The notes below the pieces were generated by a model that saw nothing but the letters and a program-made list of their open reading frames with translations, was not told where the DNA came from and did not search any database. A program made the position numbers and the translations under genes. Positions 36,351 through 48,500 of a stretch of DNA of 64,000 bases are shown piece after piece (the stretch's first letter is position 1; every line of letters begins with the position of its first letter). This stretch comes from Spisula solida (lineage: Eukaryota > Mollusca > Bivalvia > Venerida > Mactridae): NCBI GenBank assembly GCA_947247005.1, contig OX365952.1:29700222-29764221 (forward strand). The letters run 5' to 3'.

Positions 36351-36640
36351 TTAACACGTTAGGGGACTATGTTATATGGTCAACACGTTAGGGGAGTATG
36401 TTATAAGGTTAACACGTTAGGGGACTATGTTATATGGTTAAAACACGTTAGGGGACTATGTTATATGGTTAACACGTTAGGGGACTATGTTATATGGTTA
36501 ACACGTTAGGGGACTATGTTATATGGTAAAAACACGTTAGGGGACTATGTTATATGGTTAACACGTTAGGGGACTATGTTGTATGGTTAACACGTTAGGG
36601 GATTATGTTATATGGTTAACACGTTAGGGGACTATGTCAT
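36351..36640. repeat. 29-bp tandem repeat, 10 copies
   Basis: The unit is aacacgttaggggactatgt followed by tatatggtt. Two copies have extra A residues (gttaaaacac, gtaaaaacac) and the last copy ends gtcatgg. The array begins 10-15 bp after an atttatcgcgttga motif. Confidence 0.95.
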
Positions 36641-36820
36641 GGAACTCGGTACTGTGTCACTACATGAACAGTACAGTCAGTCAACCAGTTTAGATTAACC
36701 CACCAATTTTTTTAACTAGAACAATTTCCTTTGGGATATGATGTCCAAATGGGCACATGTAAAAATTATGAGTACATTTTCATTTCTTATGGTAACAGTT
36801 TAAAAAGAGTATATTAAGTC

Positions 36821-36975
36821 AGACAGGGAAGGCAGCACTCAACTTAACCAGCCGAGCACAGAAAACATTAAAAACACACAAAGCACAATGCCCAACTAAA
36901 CAAGCGCAGATCCGCCCAAGTCCAAGCTGTCGAAAAGTATAATAAATTATAACTAGCTGAATGACCCAGTAGAAA
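36821..36975 (+). repeat. SINE-like dispersed repeat, copy 3 of 3
   Basis: It begins gacagggaaggcagcactca, then accagccgagcacagaaaac, a cacaatgcccaac block and ccaagctgtcgaaaag, ending near gaatgacccagtag. It is shorter and more diverged than the copy at 35447. Confidence 0.65.
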
Positions 36976-38437
36976 AGATACAGCAACCAAAAGCCAGACG
37001 GCTTATCAGTTTTTGGTGAAAATTGTCAACCAAAGTCCACCCTTATGAAATTGGTGCAAAACCATAAAAAATACTGATTAAGTATTTCAAAACATTATCA
37101 TAGTCTTTATTTTCAATATTGAAAAAGTTTTTTTAAATAATAAAACCTTCTTCTACCATTAGAACAATACAATACTTCAGTCATTCAAACAGTTCAGGTT
37201 AACTTTTTTCAGCATATATCGCCCCTGAAAGAATATGAATGCAGCTTTGTTGCTAAAACTTTGTGAAAGTATTCCTTTATCCTAAGGGGACCTTATAAAC
37301 ATAGTATTTTGTTTTTATTGTTGCAAAGTGGGAAATAAAGTAAAAATTAATCTGAACTGGTGATTAACCGGAACTGGCTGATGTATGGTATAGTAACCAA
37401 TATGCATTTCTTACAAAAATCAACCAAAAAATTAGAAAGTTTTCCGTTGGTATGGAATAATTTCTCGTGAACTGGGAGTGTCAATCATATTAAGCCCATG
37501 AACGCTGACTTAAAGTATTAACTCGCGCAGACTGAGGCAGGAATATATGAGAGCACACACCAGCAGTTCACCACCAACTGTACTGTCTGTCTGTCTAACA
37601 CACGCTCTCCCATTACTGGAATGTTAATGTAGAAATATGTATCTGATGAGATTGTTAAATAGGATATAGCTGCGAGACATGTATCAGATGATTAAATTTG
37701 GCATCAACCATTCCATTGTAGTCATCATAAGCAGACGTAGGTTTAAGTACATTTTCTCTACCACAGGCATTTCTCTTAATTCATGTAAAGAATTACAGTG
37801 AAGTATTCCAGCCATGCCAAAGTTTAATATGTATGTCATGCACATGACAATCTTAATGAGATAACATTAGAAGTTGCTAAGCAACGGGGAAGATGATCGA
37901 AGTACTGTGTCCGCCACAAGACAAACTGTGATCCCCAAGCGATTCATGTAGTACGGTGTGATAGATCCAACGTTTGAATATTTGATATAAAAGATAATTA
38001 CTTGGATGGAATGACAGCCAGCCATATGTTCAGAATTCCCATGAAAATATATTGTATGACAGATATTCTTACATCTACCCATTTTAGGCAGACAATATTG
38101 TCTATCTGTGAACATTTGCCGCTCCCTCTCTCACCTTGTCAACTTTACTCAAATTTAGATTGAGAATTCCGATTTTAAACCGCTTGTATGGACGTTTATT
38201 GAAATATACTACGCAGTTTCAAAAATATCCGTGCAATATCCCATCATGGACGTAGGAACAATTTTAACGTGGGGGCTTTGGGGGATTCAAATGGAGGGGA
38301 TTCCACACGAACAGTTGAAAACAAGCGTATTGTAATTTGCATGATGAGTGGTTATGCTTTTTCACTTTGGTTCGTTTGAGAATATGGCCACCAAGGGGTG
38401 CTTGGTTTTTCTATAACGGAATTTGTGCTGTTTGATT
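36976..38437. other. Noncoding stretch
   Basis: AT-rich. A ctgtctgtctgtct tract occurs near 37586. The 82-codon minus ORF (37867-38115) has no recognisable feature. Confidence 0.4.
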
Positions 38438-38573
38438 ATACACTATAAACAATACTCGACCATTGAGACGGGCGGGTGTACACTATACAGAATACTCGAC
38501 CATTGATACGGGCGGGTAATGATAGCCGGATTGTACACTATACACAATACTCGACCATTGAGACGGGCGGGTA
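38438..38573. repeat. Short outlier block of the 55-bp repeat (3 copies)
   Basis: Three copies of tacactatacacaatactcg + accattgagacgggcgggt-type units, the same family as the large array at 39620-41386, separated from it by about 1 kb. A further single degenerate unit lies at about 38685-38734 (acaatactcgactattgata then cgggcgggta). Confidence 0.9.
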
Positions 38574-38684
38574 ATGCTTGAATGCTTTCATTGGTAAATG
38601 TTACGGTCCTTGATTTTAATCCATAACAAAAATATAGGCAATATTGTGTTTGTTTTTGTACTGCAATTTATCGCGTTGGAGTTA
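38574..38684 (+). repeat. Dispersed module beside the tandem array, partner of 59521-59632
   Basis: It matches 59521-59632 almost base for base: atgcttgaatgctttcat, gttacggtccttgatttt, aatccataacaaaaatatag, gtgtttgtttttgtactgca and atttatcgcgtt-gagtta. Each copy lies next to a tandem array, but the arrays are unrelated in sequence. Confidence 0.85.
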
Positions 38685-38862
38685 TACACTATATATATAT
38701 ACACACAATACTCGACTATTGATACGGGCGGGTATAGATGTACAACGACCTTCGAAATATGACTTTGGGTGAGTTCATTTGCTAAGGTTGAAACGATATT
38801 TACCGTTATTTTTGTAATATATTATGAATATATCTGATAAATTCGCGTTATCTTTCAATTTG

Positions 38863-38957
38863 ACAGCGTGGCCTAGTGGTTAAGATGGTCTATACTCTAA
38901 ACTAATCTGTACTCAGAACATTCTTTTTATATGGGCTGTGGGTTCGAGTTCGCTGCT
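38863..38957 (+). repeat. tRNA-like sequence with enlarged middle
   Basis: A-box TGGCCTAGTGG (38869-38879) and B-box-like GGTTCGAGTTC (38941-38951). The flanks CAGCG (38864-38868) and CGCTG (38951-38955) can pair as a short acceptor-like stem. About 60 nt lie between the boxes, longer than in most tRNAs. A T run (ctcttttt) follows at about 38961. It could be a tRNA pseudogene or SINE head. Confidence 0.5.
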
Positions 38958-39432
38958 AAACTCTTTTTCAATAATTTTATTATCATAAAACATGAGTGTT
39001 TTTTCATATATTTTATTACTTAATGAATAATAAAATTATGTTGAAGGTTAAATACAAAGTTGCTTTGTTTCGTTTATTTTACGATTTTAGCCTGCCCTGG
39101 ATATTGTATTTATTGCTCAGATGACAATCGGGATGAATTACAAACTATTTTCATCATTGGTTTCGCTGGAATTAGAATTGGAATCACCACTCTAAGAATA
39201 TTCTGTAGAAACTTCAACATTAATAAGCGTTTACTCTGGTAATATAGGGAGCAGAGTTCGGGTGACCGTTGACCGATATCTCTGTTCAACCAACAGTCTT
39301 GACGTGGGAGTGTTTTCAAGGATTAAAATACATAAAAAATATACAAAGGAAAAATATATATTTTAGAAATATATATAAAATAGACATGCACGCGAATGTT
39401 TTATTTAGCAAAATTTAAAAAAATATTCAAAA

Positions 39433-39510
39433 TGGGTGGGATTCGAACCCAAGCAAAAAGTCTATTTAGTTTCATAAGCAGTAGCTTAGCCTACTGCGCC
39501 ATGGAGGACG
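39433..39510 (-). repeat. tRNA-like sequence, opposite strand
   Basis: Read on the minus strand it has an A-box TGGCGCAGTAGG (39490-39501) and an exact B-box GGTTCGAATCC (39439-39449), with TGGG/CCCA able to pair around the TTCGAAT loop. The acceptor strands do not pair clearly. It lies about 110 bp before the 55/34-bp array and faces away from it, while the tRNA-like sequence at 38863 faces towards it. Confidence 0.5.
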
Positions 39511-39619
39511 ATGTAAGCTACAATTTCAAATAATATATTTCTTTTCCGAATACACCCCTTTTACCTGGATTATTTCATTATTAAAAGTACAGTTACGCCC
39601 GAACGATTGTGGTTTATCT

Positions 39620-41386
39620 ATAATGATAGCCGGATTGTACACTATCAACAATACTCGACCATTGAGACGGACGGGTAATGATAGTGACTCGATCATTGAT
39701 ACGGGCGGGTAATGATAGTCGGAGTGTACACTATCAACAATACTCGACCATTGAGACGGGCGGGTAATGATAGTGACTCGACCATTGATACGGACGGGTA
39801 ATGATAGTGACTCGACCATTGATACGGGCGGGTAATGATAGTCGGAGTGTACACTATCAACAATACTCGACCATTGAGACGGGCGGGTAATGATAGTGAC
39901 TCGACCATTGATACGGACGGGTAATGATAGTGACTCGACCATTGATACGGGCGGGTAATGATAGTCGGATTGTACACTATCAACAATACTCGACCATTGA
40001 GACGGGCGGGTAATGATAGTGACTCGACCATTGATACGGACGGGTAATGATAGTGACTCGACCATTGAGACGGGCGGGTAATGATAGTCGGAGTGTACAC
40101 TATCAACAATACTCGACCATTGAGACGGGCGGGTAATGATAGTGACTCGACCATTGATACGGACGGGTAATGATAGTGACTCGACCATTGATACGGGCGG
40201 GTAATGACAGTCGGAGTGTACACTATCAACAATACTCGACCATAGAGACGGGCGGGTAATGATAGTGACTCGACCATTGAGACGGGCGGGTAATGATAGT
40301 CGGATTGTACACCATCAATAATACTCGACCATTGAGACGGGCGGGTAATGATAGCCGGAGTGTACACTATCAACAATACTCGACCATTGAGACGGGCGGG
40401 TAATGATAGTGACTCGATCATTGATACGGGCGGGTAATGATAGTCGGAGTGTACACTATCAACAATACTCGACCATTGAGACGGGCGGGTAATGATAGTG
40501 ACTCGACCATTGATACGGACGGGTAATGATAGTGACTCGACCATTGATACGGGCGGGTAATGATAGTCGGAGTGTACACTATCAACAATACTCGACCATT
40601 GAGACGGGCGGGTAATGATAGTGAATCGACCATTGAGACGGGCGGGTAATGATAGTCGGATTGTACACCATCAATAATACTCGACCATTGAGACGGGCGG
40701 GTAATGATAGTGACTCGACCATTGATACGGACGGGTAATGATAGTGACTCGACCATTGATACGGGCGGGTAATGATAGTCGGAGTGTACACTATCAACAA
40801 TACTCGACCATTGAGACGGGCGGGTAATGATAGTGACTCGACCATTGATACGGGCGGGTAATGATAGTGACTCGACCATTGATACGGGCGGGTCATGATA
40901 GTCGGATTGTACACTATCAACAATACTCGACCATTGAGACGGGCGGGTAATGATAGTGACTCGACCATTGATACGGACGGGTAATGATAGTGACTCGACC
41001 ATTGATACGGGCGGGTAATGATAGTCGGAGTGTACACTATCAACAATACTCGACCATTGAGACGGGCGGGTAATGATAGTCGAATTGTACACTATCAACA
41101 ATACTCGACCATTGAGACGGGCGGGTAATGATAGTCGGATTGTACACTATCAACAATACTCGACCATTGAGACGGGCGGGTAATGATAGTGACTCGACCA
41201 TTGATACGGGCGGGTAATGATAGTCGGAGTGTACACTATCAACAATACTCGACCATTGAGACGGGCGGGTAATGATAATGATTCGACCATTGATACGGGC
41301 GGGTAATGATAGTGACTCGACCATTGATACGGGCGGGTAATGATAGTCGGATTGTACACTATCAACAATACTCGACCATTGAGACG
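39620..41386. repeat. 55/34-bp composite tandem array with ~122-bp higher-order period
   Basis: There are two subunits that share a ctcgaccattgagacgggcg-type core. The long one (55 bp) adds tcggagtgtacactatcaac and the short one (34 bp) starts gtgactcgaccattgatacg. The usual order is long-short-short (for example 39719 to 39841, 122 bp). The junction tgatagt...actatca is a 7-bp inverted repeat around cggagtgtac in each long unit. The minus-strand frames of up to 283 codons come from the stop-free repeat. Confidence 0.95.
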
Positions 41387-41937
41387 AAAATATAACTTTT
41401 ATGATATTCTAGATACTGTGCTCACCTTGCAATCTTTTACTGAACTAGAAACTTTCTTTCGTGGAGATTATAATACAAATACTTTATCTGCTTAGTCATG
41501 TTCTCTTTTAATACACTTCCTTCCACGGAAATTTACAACTGTATACGGGAATATGTGCTAGAAGTACTTCTGTAATTGTCTCTGATGCTCAAACTGAGGT
41601 ATCCAAGTCAGGTGTTATCAATGTCGGGTTAATGCATGAGGTTTATGTTATAATATCTGCAGAGTCCCGAGGGACGTTTGGTATCCAAGCCAGGCAGGCA
41701 TATGACATAACCGTTTATTGTCGTTGTTGACACCCTGAAATGCGTATACCTAATACTGGCCGTCAACAGCTCGTGAATCGTTATGTTTGCGAAATACAGC
41801 AGGTTTTATGAATGGGATCATAGGAAAACAGAAATTACGTATAAACTTACGTTTCCATCGGCGTTTAGTGAGCACACTAGCCTTCATTATCACCGAGTCT
41901 ATGTTATCCTCTCAAGCCTACATATATATCCCTATTG
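41387..41937. other. Noncoding stretch
   Basis: AT-rich. Two short ORFs (41783-42004, 41787-42056, +) run into the 13-bp repeat and are not credible. Confidence 0.45.
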
Positions 41938-42000
41938 TTTGTCGGAGTGGTTTGTCGGAGTGGTGTGTCGGAGTGGTGTGTCGGAGTGGTTTGTCGGAGG
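41938..42000. repeat. 13-bp tandem repeat, 5 copies
   Basis: Unit tttgtcggagtgg with a tgtgtcggagtgg variant; the last copy is truncated to tttgtcggagg. Confidence 0.9.
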
Positions 42001-42059
42001 TTAACAAACTATTGGACCATATGACTATAGTTAGTTTATCGTTAAAATGGATTTAAATG

Positions 42060-42660
42060 TAATTTATTGACAACCGGAGTAATGCCAACTTTTCAAACAC
42101 ATCTTCTAAAATATCGTGCATTATTTAATTCATATGAAGCATCTACACTGAAATCATTTTCATGAAATTTTATTTAATTCCAAAAGTATGCAAATTAGGT
42201 AATTTTATGCAAAATTTGTATTTCTTGTGTACCTCTGAAGGAAGCATGATCCTCCCATTTTTTAAACTAAAATGGATGTTCAATTATTTTTGACTTGCAA
42301 TTAAAATTCACTCTTTCAGTGTGTAATCAGTCAATAGTAAATATTTATCATGTTGGAAACCGGAATGGTAGTTTATGCCATTATATGAAACTATTGTATG
42401 TGTACATAAAATATATTGAATTGCTTAAGAAGTGATGGAATATGATAAAAAAAGTACAATGAATATGTTGGTAAGAAATGGATAGAATAAGCACGGGTCG
42501 GTGATTGCTCAAATTGGTAAACCGTTTTTCTCAAACACGATCCGCATCAACTATCAATTTTAACATTTTAACGTCATTTCACATGATTTTTCTACCGTAT
42601 TAAGTTGTTTCGGTGGAAATTCGATCGTTAGATAAAAGACACTTATACCTTCTTGTATAG
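42060..42660 (-). repeat. Dispersed repeat, copy 2 (partner at 3480-4150, opposite strand)
   Basis: Its reverse complement follows the block order of 3480-4150. It starts ttttatctaacgatcgaatt (from 42645 downward), with a cctaatttgcatac block and an ataaaatttcatgaaaatga block further on. It is clearly diverged from the partner and noncoding. Confidence 0.6.
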
Positions 42661-45550
42661 ACTTATCGATATTAATAATTGTATAATGTTACTTGTTTGA
42701 GTCGCATGACCTTATAAGCTAACGTATTTCATGATTGGCACCGACATATTGCCATGAATGATAAAACAAAATAAATATATTAGTGGACAAGCAATGAGAG
42801 AGGGAAATGTAACGAGACGCTGGCTCTACGATGATTAATATTAGGTAGACATATAGGAACAATGCTGTATAACAAACCTAATTTACATTTATTCAGAGAA
42901 AATATGGAAAATATATTTGAACTACTCAAGCAACAGGGTCATGGAAAAGTAACTTCACGTATACGTGTGTACATGTGTGTACATGGACATGTACTTGCGA
43001 CCCAGTTTGGAACAAATGTTCAAACACCAATGTTGTGCGATTAAAGAAATGCTCCATATATAAAGGTCACAGATTTAAGTAATTACATGTATATCACAAA
43101 GTACAGAGTTAGACACTTTTCTGACCCGTTGATGTGTTTAAAAGTGGATTCATGTATGGGCTTGAGACATCCGTTTCGTACCTGGTGATTTGGATAGTGA
43201 ATAGACTGAAAAATCAGGGACGTCAAAATTCTGTATTTTATGATATACTTTCTTAGGCCTGTGTATATACACATTTCCTCCTATTCGAAGAGAATGTTCA
43301 ATTAACCAACATTGAATGCGTTCCTGGCTTCAAGTGATCCTAATCAAGTTATGTATTATGCAATAAGTCTGAAACCAAATATGTCAATAACACATGTGCT
43401 GGAAACAAATCTACTGTCAGCACAGCAGCATTACTTCATTATAACCGTCACACTTCCACAATGCATGTATACCCCTGTTATAGACATGTACATATAATAT
43501 TCACTTCTAAAATATTTATTGAAGAGCAGCGCTTTAAACCATTATATGTCTCCCAGTAGAAACCATGTATATAGCTAATGATGACAATTATAAATCTACT
43601 TATGATCATACATCAAATCGTCGTCTTGAACGTTGTTTATACGTATACGAACTAAAGCTCTAGTAGAAATAAACAAAAACAGAGCGAGTGCGTGAGTGGC
43701 TTACGACAGTAGTGACAGGGGAGCATTGTGAGGAAACCACAGACCGTCAGTCAGAGAGCTCAATGTAGCAGTGTGTACGTGTATAACATAGGCTGAGAAA
43801 TACCAGCGGTGTGATCTACGAGAGGGATTAAACAAAACAAACCATTTTGTGAAGAAACATATAATCTTTGTAAGAAAATACACTCACCGAATAATTGGGA
43901 ATTAAATTTCCAGCCTTGGGCTTGGCTTCGTCGCAGACCTCAGTGCCGGGTAAACACGCATAACAAAAAGTATAAATGTATGTCTTAAGTTTGTTTTGTT
44001 TAGGATTGAGACACATGACACAAACAATTTTTTTTATAAAAGTGAATACAAATTATTGCAAAAATGATACACCGAGACCACACATGCGCACTGCATTGAC
44101 GCCAACATGTTTATCAGATAATGGCGATTTTATTGCTGAATTGTTAGTTTTTTGCTATAAAACCAATAATGACATTAAAATAACAGATCGTGCATTGAAG
44201 CTGATTAAAACATTTTTCTGTCATTATGGTTTAAATATCAGACGTCGAGTTACGTCAAATTGATTGGACGTCATGTGAGTGAAAGAATGTGTATGTGTAC
44301 AACATCGCCTAAACACCGAATATGTTACATACAGAACATATTGTGGTATTGAATAGGTCAATTATACTTCATCATTCAAATTGTATTTATTTAGACTAAA
44401 TCATGTCTGAACTACTACTGCACTCGAAACAATAATTGAAAGTAGCAAGGGGAGGTATTTGTTTCACTTTTAGGTAGATATGAACAAACACTAGACGTAT
44501 ACAAAATTAAAAAAAATCTCTCCGACTGATTTTTAATTTGGGAAAAACTAATTTAAAAAGTATCATTTTAGGCGTAAATGTCTGTTTCTCATGGGCACAC
44601 TTGGTTATTGCTAGATACCATTGGATTTAATGTTTTGATGTAGTCTAATGTTAATTCTGTCTTTTCCGGTTACTTTTAATGTGCTTGAAGTTTAAGCCTG
44701 ATTTCTGTATTTTTGGAGCAGAGTCGTCTCCTTTGATTACTAATAACTCAAAATTTAGGATGCATGGGGACCTATGTTTTTTAATCAATATTTTTGTTTG
44801 TTATAAGTTAACATATTAATACAGAAAACAACGAAAAAAATCTCCGTCGGAAAAAACTGTCCCATTCGTCCATAACATGTTTTACGTTTTGCAATTATTT
44901 CGTCTCTCCACAGCAGAAAAAGTTACAGTAATTTTCCTGTCATTACCACACGTTCAAGGTGTGTACTTAGAACATACGACTAGAGTATATGAATGGACGC
45001 ACAAGAAAGGAGCTATCACGATAATTGAACGTCTACACAATTTTGAGAATTCATTTGCAGGCAGAACACTTCTATTCTATTCGAAGAAGCTTGATGTTAT
45101 ACGAGTATATGTCTTATGTATGTTTTATGCGGAGCGTTATATCAAATTGGAAAGTGTGATCCAACATCATCTTGATGCCATAAAAATGTTTTTCAGCCTT
45201 TTTGACGTGATGTGATGTTGACAGTAACTGTTGCTAAAGTTTTATCAAGTAGGTGAGAAGTTCTTCCACAAACTATTAAATGGTAATTATATTGTCTGCT
45301 CACGTTATTTGCCATCACTTTCCGTCACCTGTCTACTCGATGACTTGTGAATGATCTGTCTCCATTATGCCATCTTCCGTTGGGAGCCAGCATGTGAAAT
45401 TATGACCACCTGTGTCAACATAGTTTGCTTAATATTCTTACAGTACCTTGTATGGGTTGTTTAGATAGCATCAAATGCTTGAATTCGTCTTAGTATGTCA
45501 ATGTATTTGTCATAAATAAGCTTTTTATACGCGTTCATACAGAAATATGG
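42661..45550. other. Mostly unique noncoding sequence
   Basis: Short ORFs on both strands include 43976-44263 (+, 95 codons) and 44877-45215 (+, 112 codons). Neither shows a domain, signal peptide or repeat that I recognise. No RNA or mobile element was recognised. Confidence 0.4.
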
Positions 45551-48500
45551 ACATAGCATGTACTGCACACCAGCATAGCATATACCTCGCACCAGCATAG
45601 CATAAACTGCACACCAACATAGCATAAACTGCACCAGCATAGCAAATACCGTGCACTAGCAGGGGCGGGTCCAGGATTTAGTGTTAGGGGGGGGCGTGAA
45701 ATAAAAAATGAGCTGGGGGTCCAGGGGCCGCAAGGGCCCCTGGTGGGTGCAGGGCAAAACATCAGAATCGCAAAGTTCTACCTGAATAACGTGGCGGCAG
45801 AGAGTCTATCGAAGTGTCTGTGGTTAGTGGAAAATGTTAATTGCGCGCTGTGCGCGCAGAAAGCAGAACAAAAATGACTTTAAATATGTGATTTAGTGTG
45901 ATACAACAAATGAATTGACTTTACTTTGGCGATTTTAGGGGGGGGGGGTGTACGCCGGTTCCGCCCCACCTTGGATCCACCTATGACTAGTATAGCATAT
46001 ACCGCACACTAGTATAGCATATTCTGCACACCAGCATAGCATATACCGCACACCAGCATAGCATATACCGCGCACTAGCATAGCATATACCGCACACAAG
46101 CATAGCATATACAACACACAAGTATAGCATATACCGCGCACCAGCATAGCATATACTGCACACCAGCATAGCATATACCGCACACGAGCATAGCATATAC
46201 CGCACACTAGTATAGCATATACCGCTAACAAGCATAGCATATACAGTGCACTAGTATAGCATATACTGCACACCAGCATAGCATATACCGTGCACTAGTA
46301 TAGCATATACCACACACCAGCAAAGCATATACCGCGCACTAGTATAGCATATATCGCACCTGCATAGCATATACAGCGCACTAGTATAGGATATACCACA
46401 CACCAGCATAGCATATACAGGGCACTAGTATAGCATATACCGCACCAGCATAGCATAACTGCACCAGCATAGCATATACTGCACACCAGCATAGCATATA
46501 CCGCACACCAGTATAGCATATACCGCACCCAAGCATAGCATATACCGCACACAAGCATAGCATATACCGCACACAAGCATAGGATATACCGCTCACCAGC
46601 AAAGCATATACGGCGCATCAGCATAGCATATACCGCACACCAGCATAGCATATACCGCGCACTAGTATAGCATATACCGCGCACTAGTATAGCATATACT
46701 GCACCAGCATAGCATTTACTGCACACCAGCATAGCATATACATTGCACTAGTATAGCATATACTGCACCAGCATAGCATATACCGCATACCAGCATAGCA
46801 TATACAGCGCACTAGCATAGCATATACCGCACACTAGTATAGCATATACCGCGCACTAGTATAGCATATACCACACCAGCATAGCATAAACCGTGCACTA
46901 GTATAGTATAAACCGCACCAGCATAGCATATACCGCACCAGCATAGCATATACCGCGCACTAGTATAGCATATACCACACCAGCTTAGCATAAACCGCTC
47001 ACTAGTATAGTAAAAACCGCACCAGCATAGCATATACCACACCAGCATATCATATAACGCACACCAGCATAGCATATACTGCACCAGCATATCATATAAA
47101 GCACACAAGCATAGCATATACCGCACACTAGTATAGCATATACTGCGCACCAGCATAGCATATACAGCACACTAGTATAGCATATACTGTACACAAGCAT
47201 AGCATATACCGCACACAAGCATAGCATATACCGTGCACTAGTATAGCATATACTGCACAACAGCATAGCATATACTGCACACAAGCATAGCATATACCGT
47301 GCACTAGTATAGCATATACTGCACAACAGCATAGCATATACTGCACACCAGTATAGCATATACTGCACACCAGCATAGCATATACTGCACACCAGCATAG
47401 CATATACCGCGTAGTATAGCATAAATCGCACCAGCATAGCATAAACCACATAGTGTAGCATAAACTGCACCAGCATAGCATATACCGCACACCAGCATAG
47501 CATATACTGCACAACAGCATAGCATAAACCGCACAACAGCAAAGCATATACTGCACACCAGCATAGCATATACCGCACAACAGCATAGCATATACTGCAC
47601 ACCAGCATAGCATATACCGCACAACAGCATAGCATATACCGCACAACAGCATAGCATATACTGCACAACAGCATAGCATATACCGCACACCAGCATAGCA
47701 TATACAGCGCACTAGCATAGCATATACCGCACACTAGTATAGCATATACCGCGCACTAGTATAGCATATACCACACCAGCCTAGCATAAACCACGCACTA
47801 GTATAGTATAAACCGCACCAGCATAGCATATACCGCGCACTAGTATAGCATATACCACACAAGCTTAGCATAAACCGCGCACTAGTATAGTATAAACTGC
47901 ACCAGCATAGCATATACCGCACCAGCATATCATATAACGCACACCAGCATAGCATATACCGCACCAGCATATCATATAACGCACACGAGCATAGCATATA
48001 CCGCACACTAGTATAGCATATACCGCTAACAAGCATAGCATATACAGTGCACTAGTATAGCATATACTGCACACCAGCATAGCATATACCGTGCACTAGT
48101 ATAGCATATACCACACACCAGCAAAGCATATACCGCGCACTAGTATAGCATATATCGCACCTGCATAGCATATACAGCGCACTAGTATAGCATATACCAC
48201 ACACCAGCATAGCATATACAGGGCACTAGTATAGCATATACCGCACCAGCATAGCATAACTGCACCAGCATAGCATATACTGCACACCAGCATAGCATAT
48301 ACCGCACACCAGTATAGCATATACCGCACCCAAGCATAGCATATACCGCACACAAGCATAGCATATACCGCACACAAGCATAGGATATACCGCTCACCAG
48401 CAAAGCATATACGGCGCATCAGCATAGCATATACCGCACACCAGCATAGCATATACCGCACACTAGTATAGCATATACCGCGCACTAGTATAGCATATAC

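Noticed and set aside
39433..39510. Functional tRNA gene on the minus strand
   Set aside because: The A and B boxes are good, but the acceptor strands do not pair and the middle is too long for a standard anticodon arm.
39526..41368. Minus-strand frames reading MVESLSLPVR repeats
   Set aside because: Artefacts of the 55/34-bp array.
44877..45215. 112-codon ORF as a gene
   Set aside because: No recognisable domain, no internal structure and no supporting context; length is plausible by chance.
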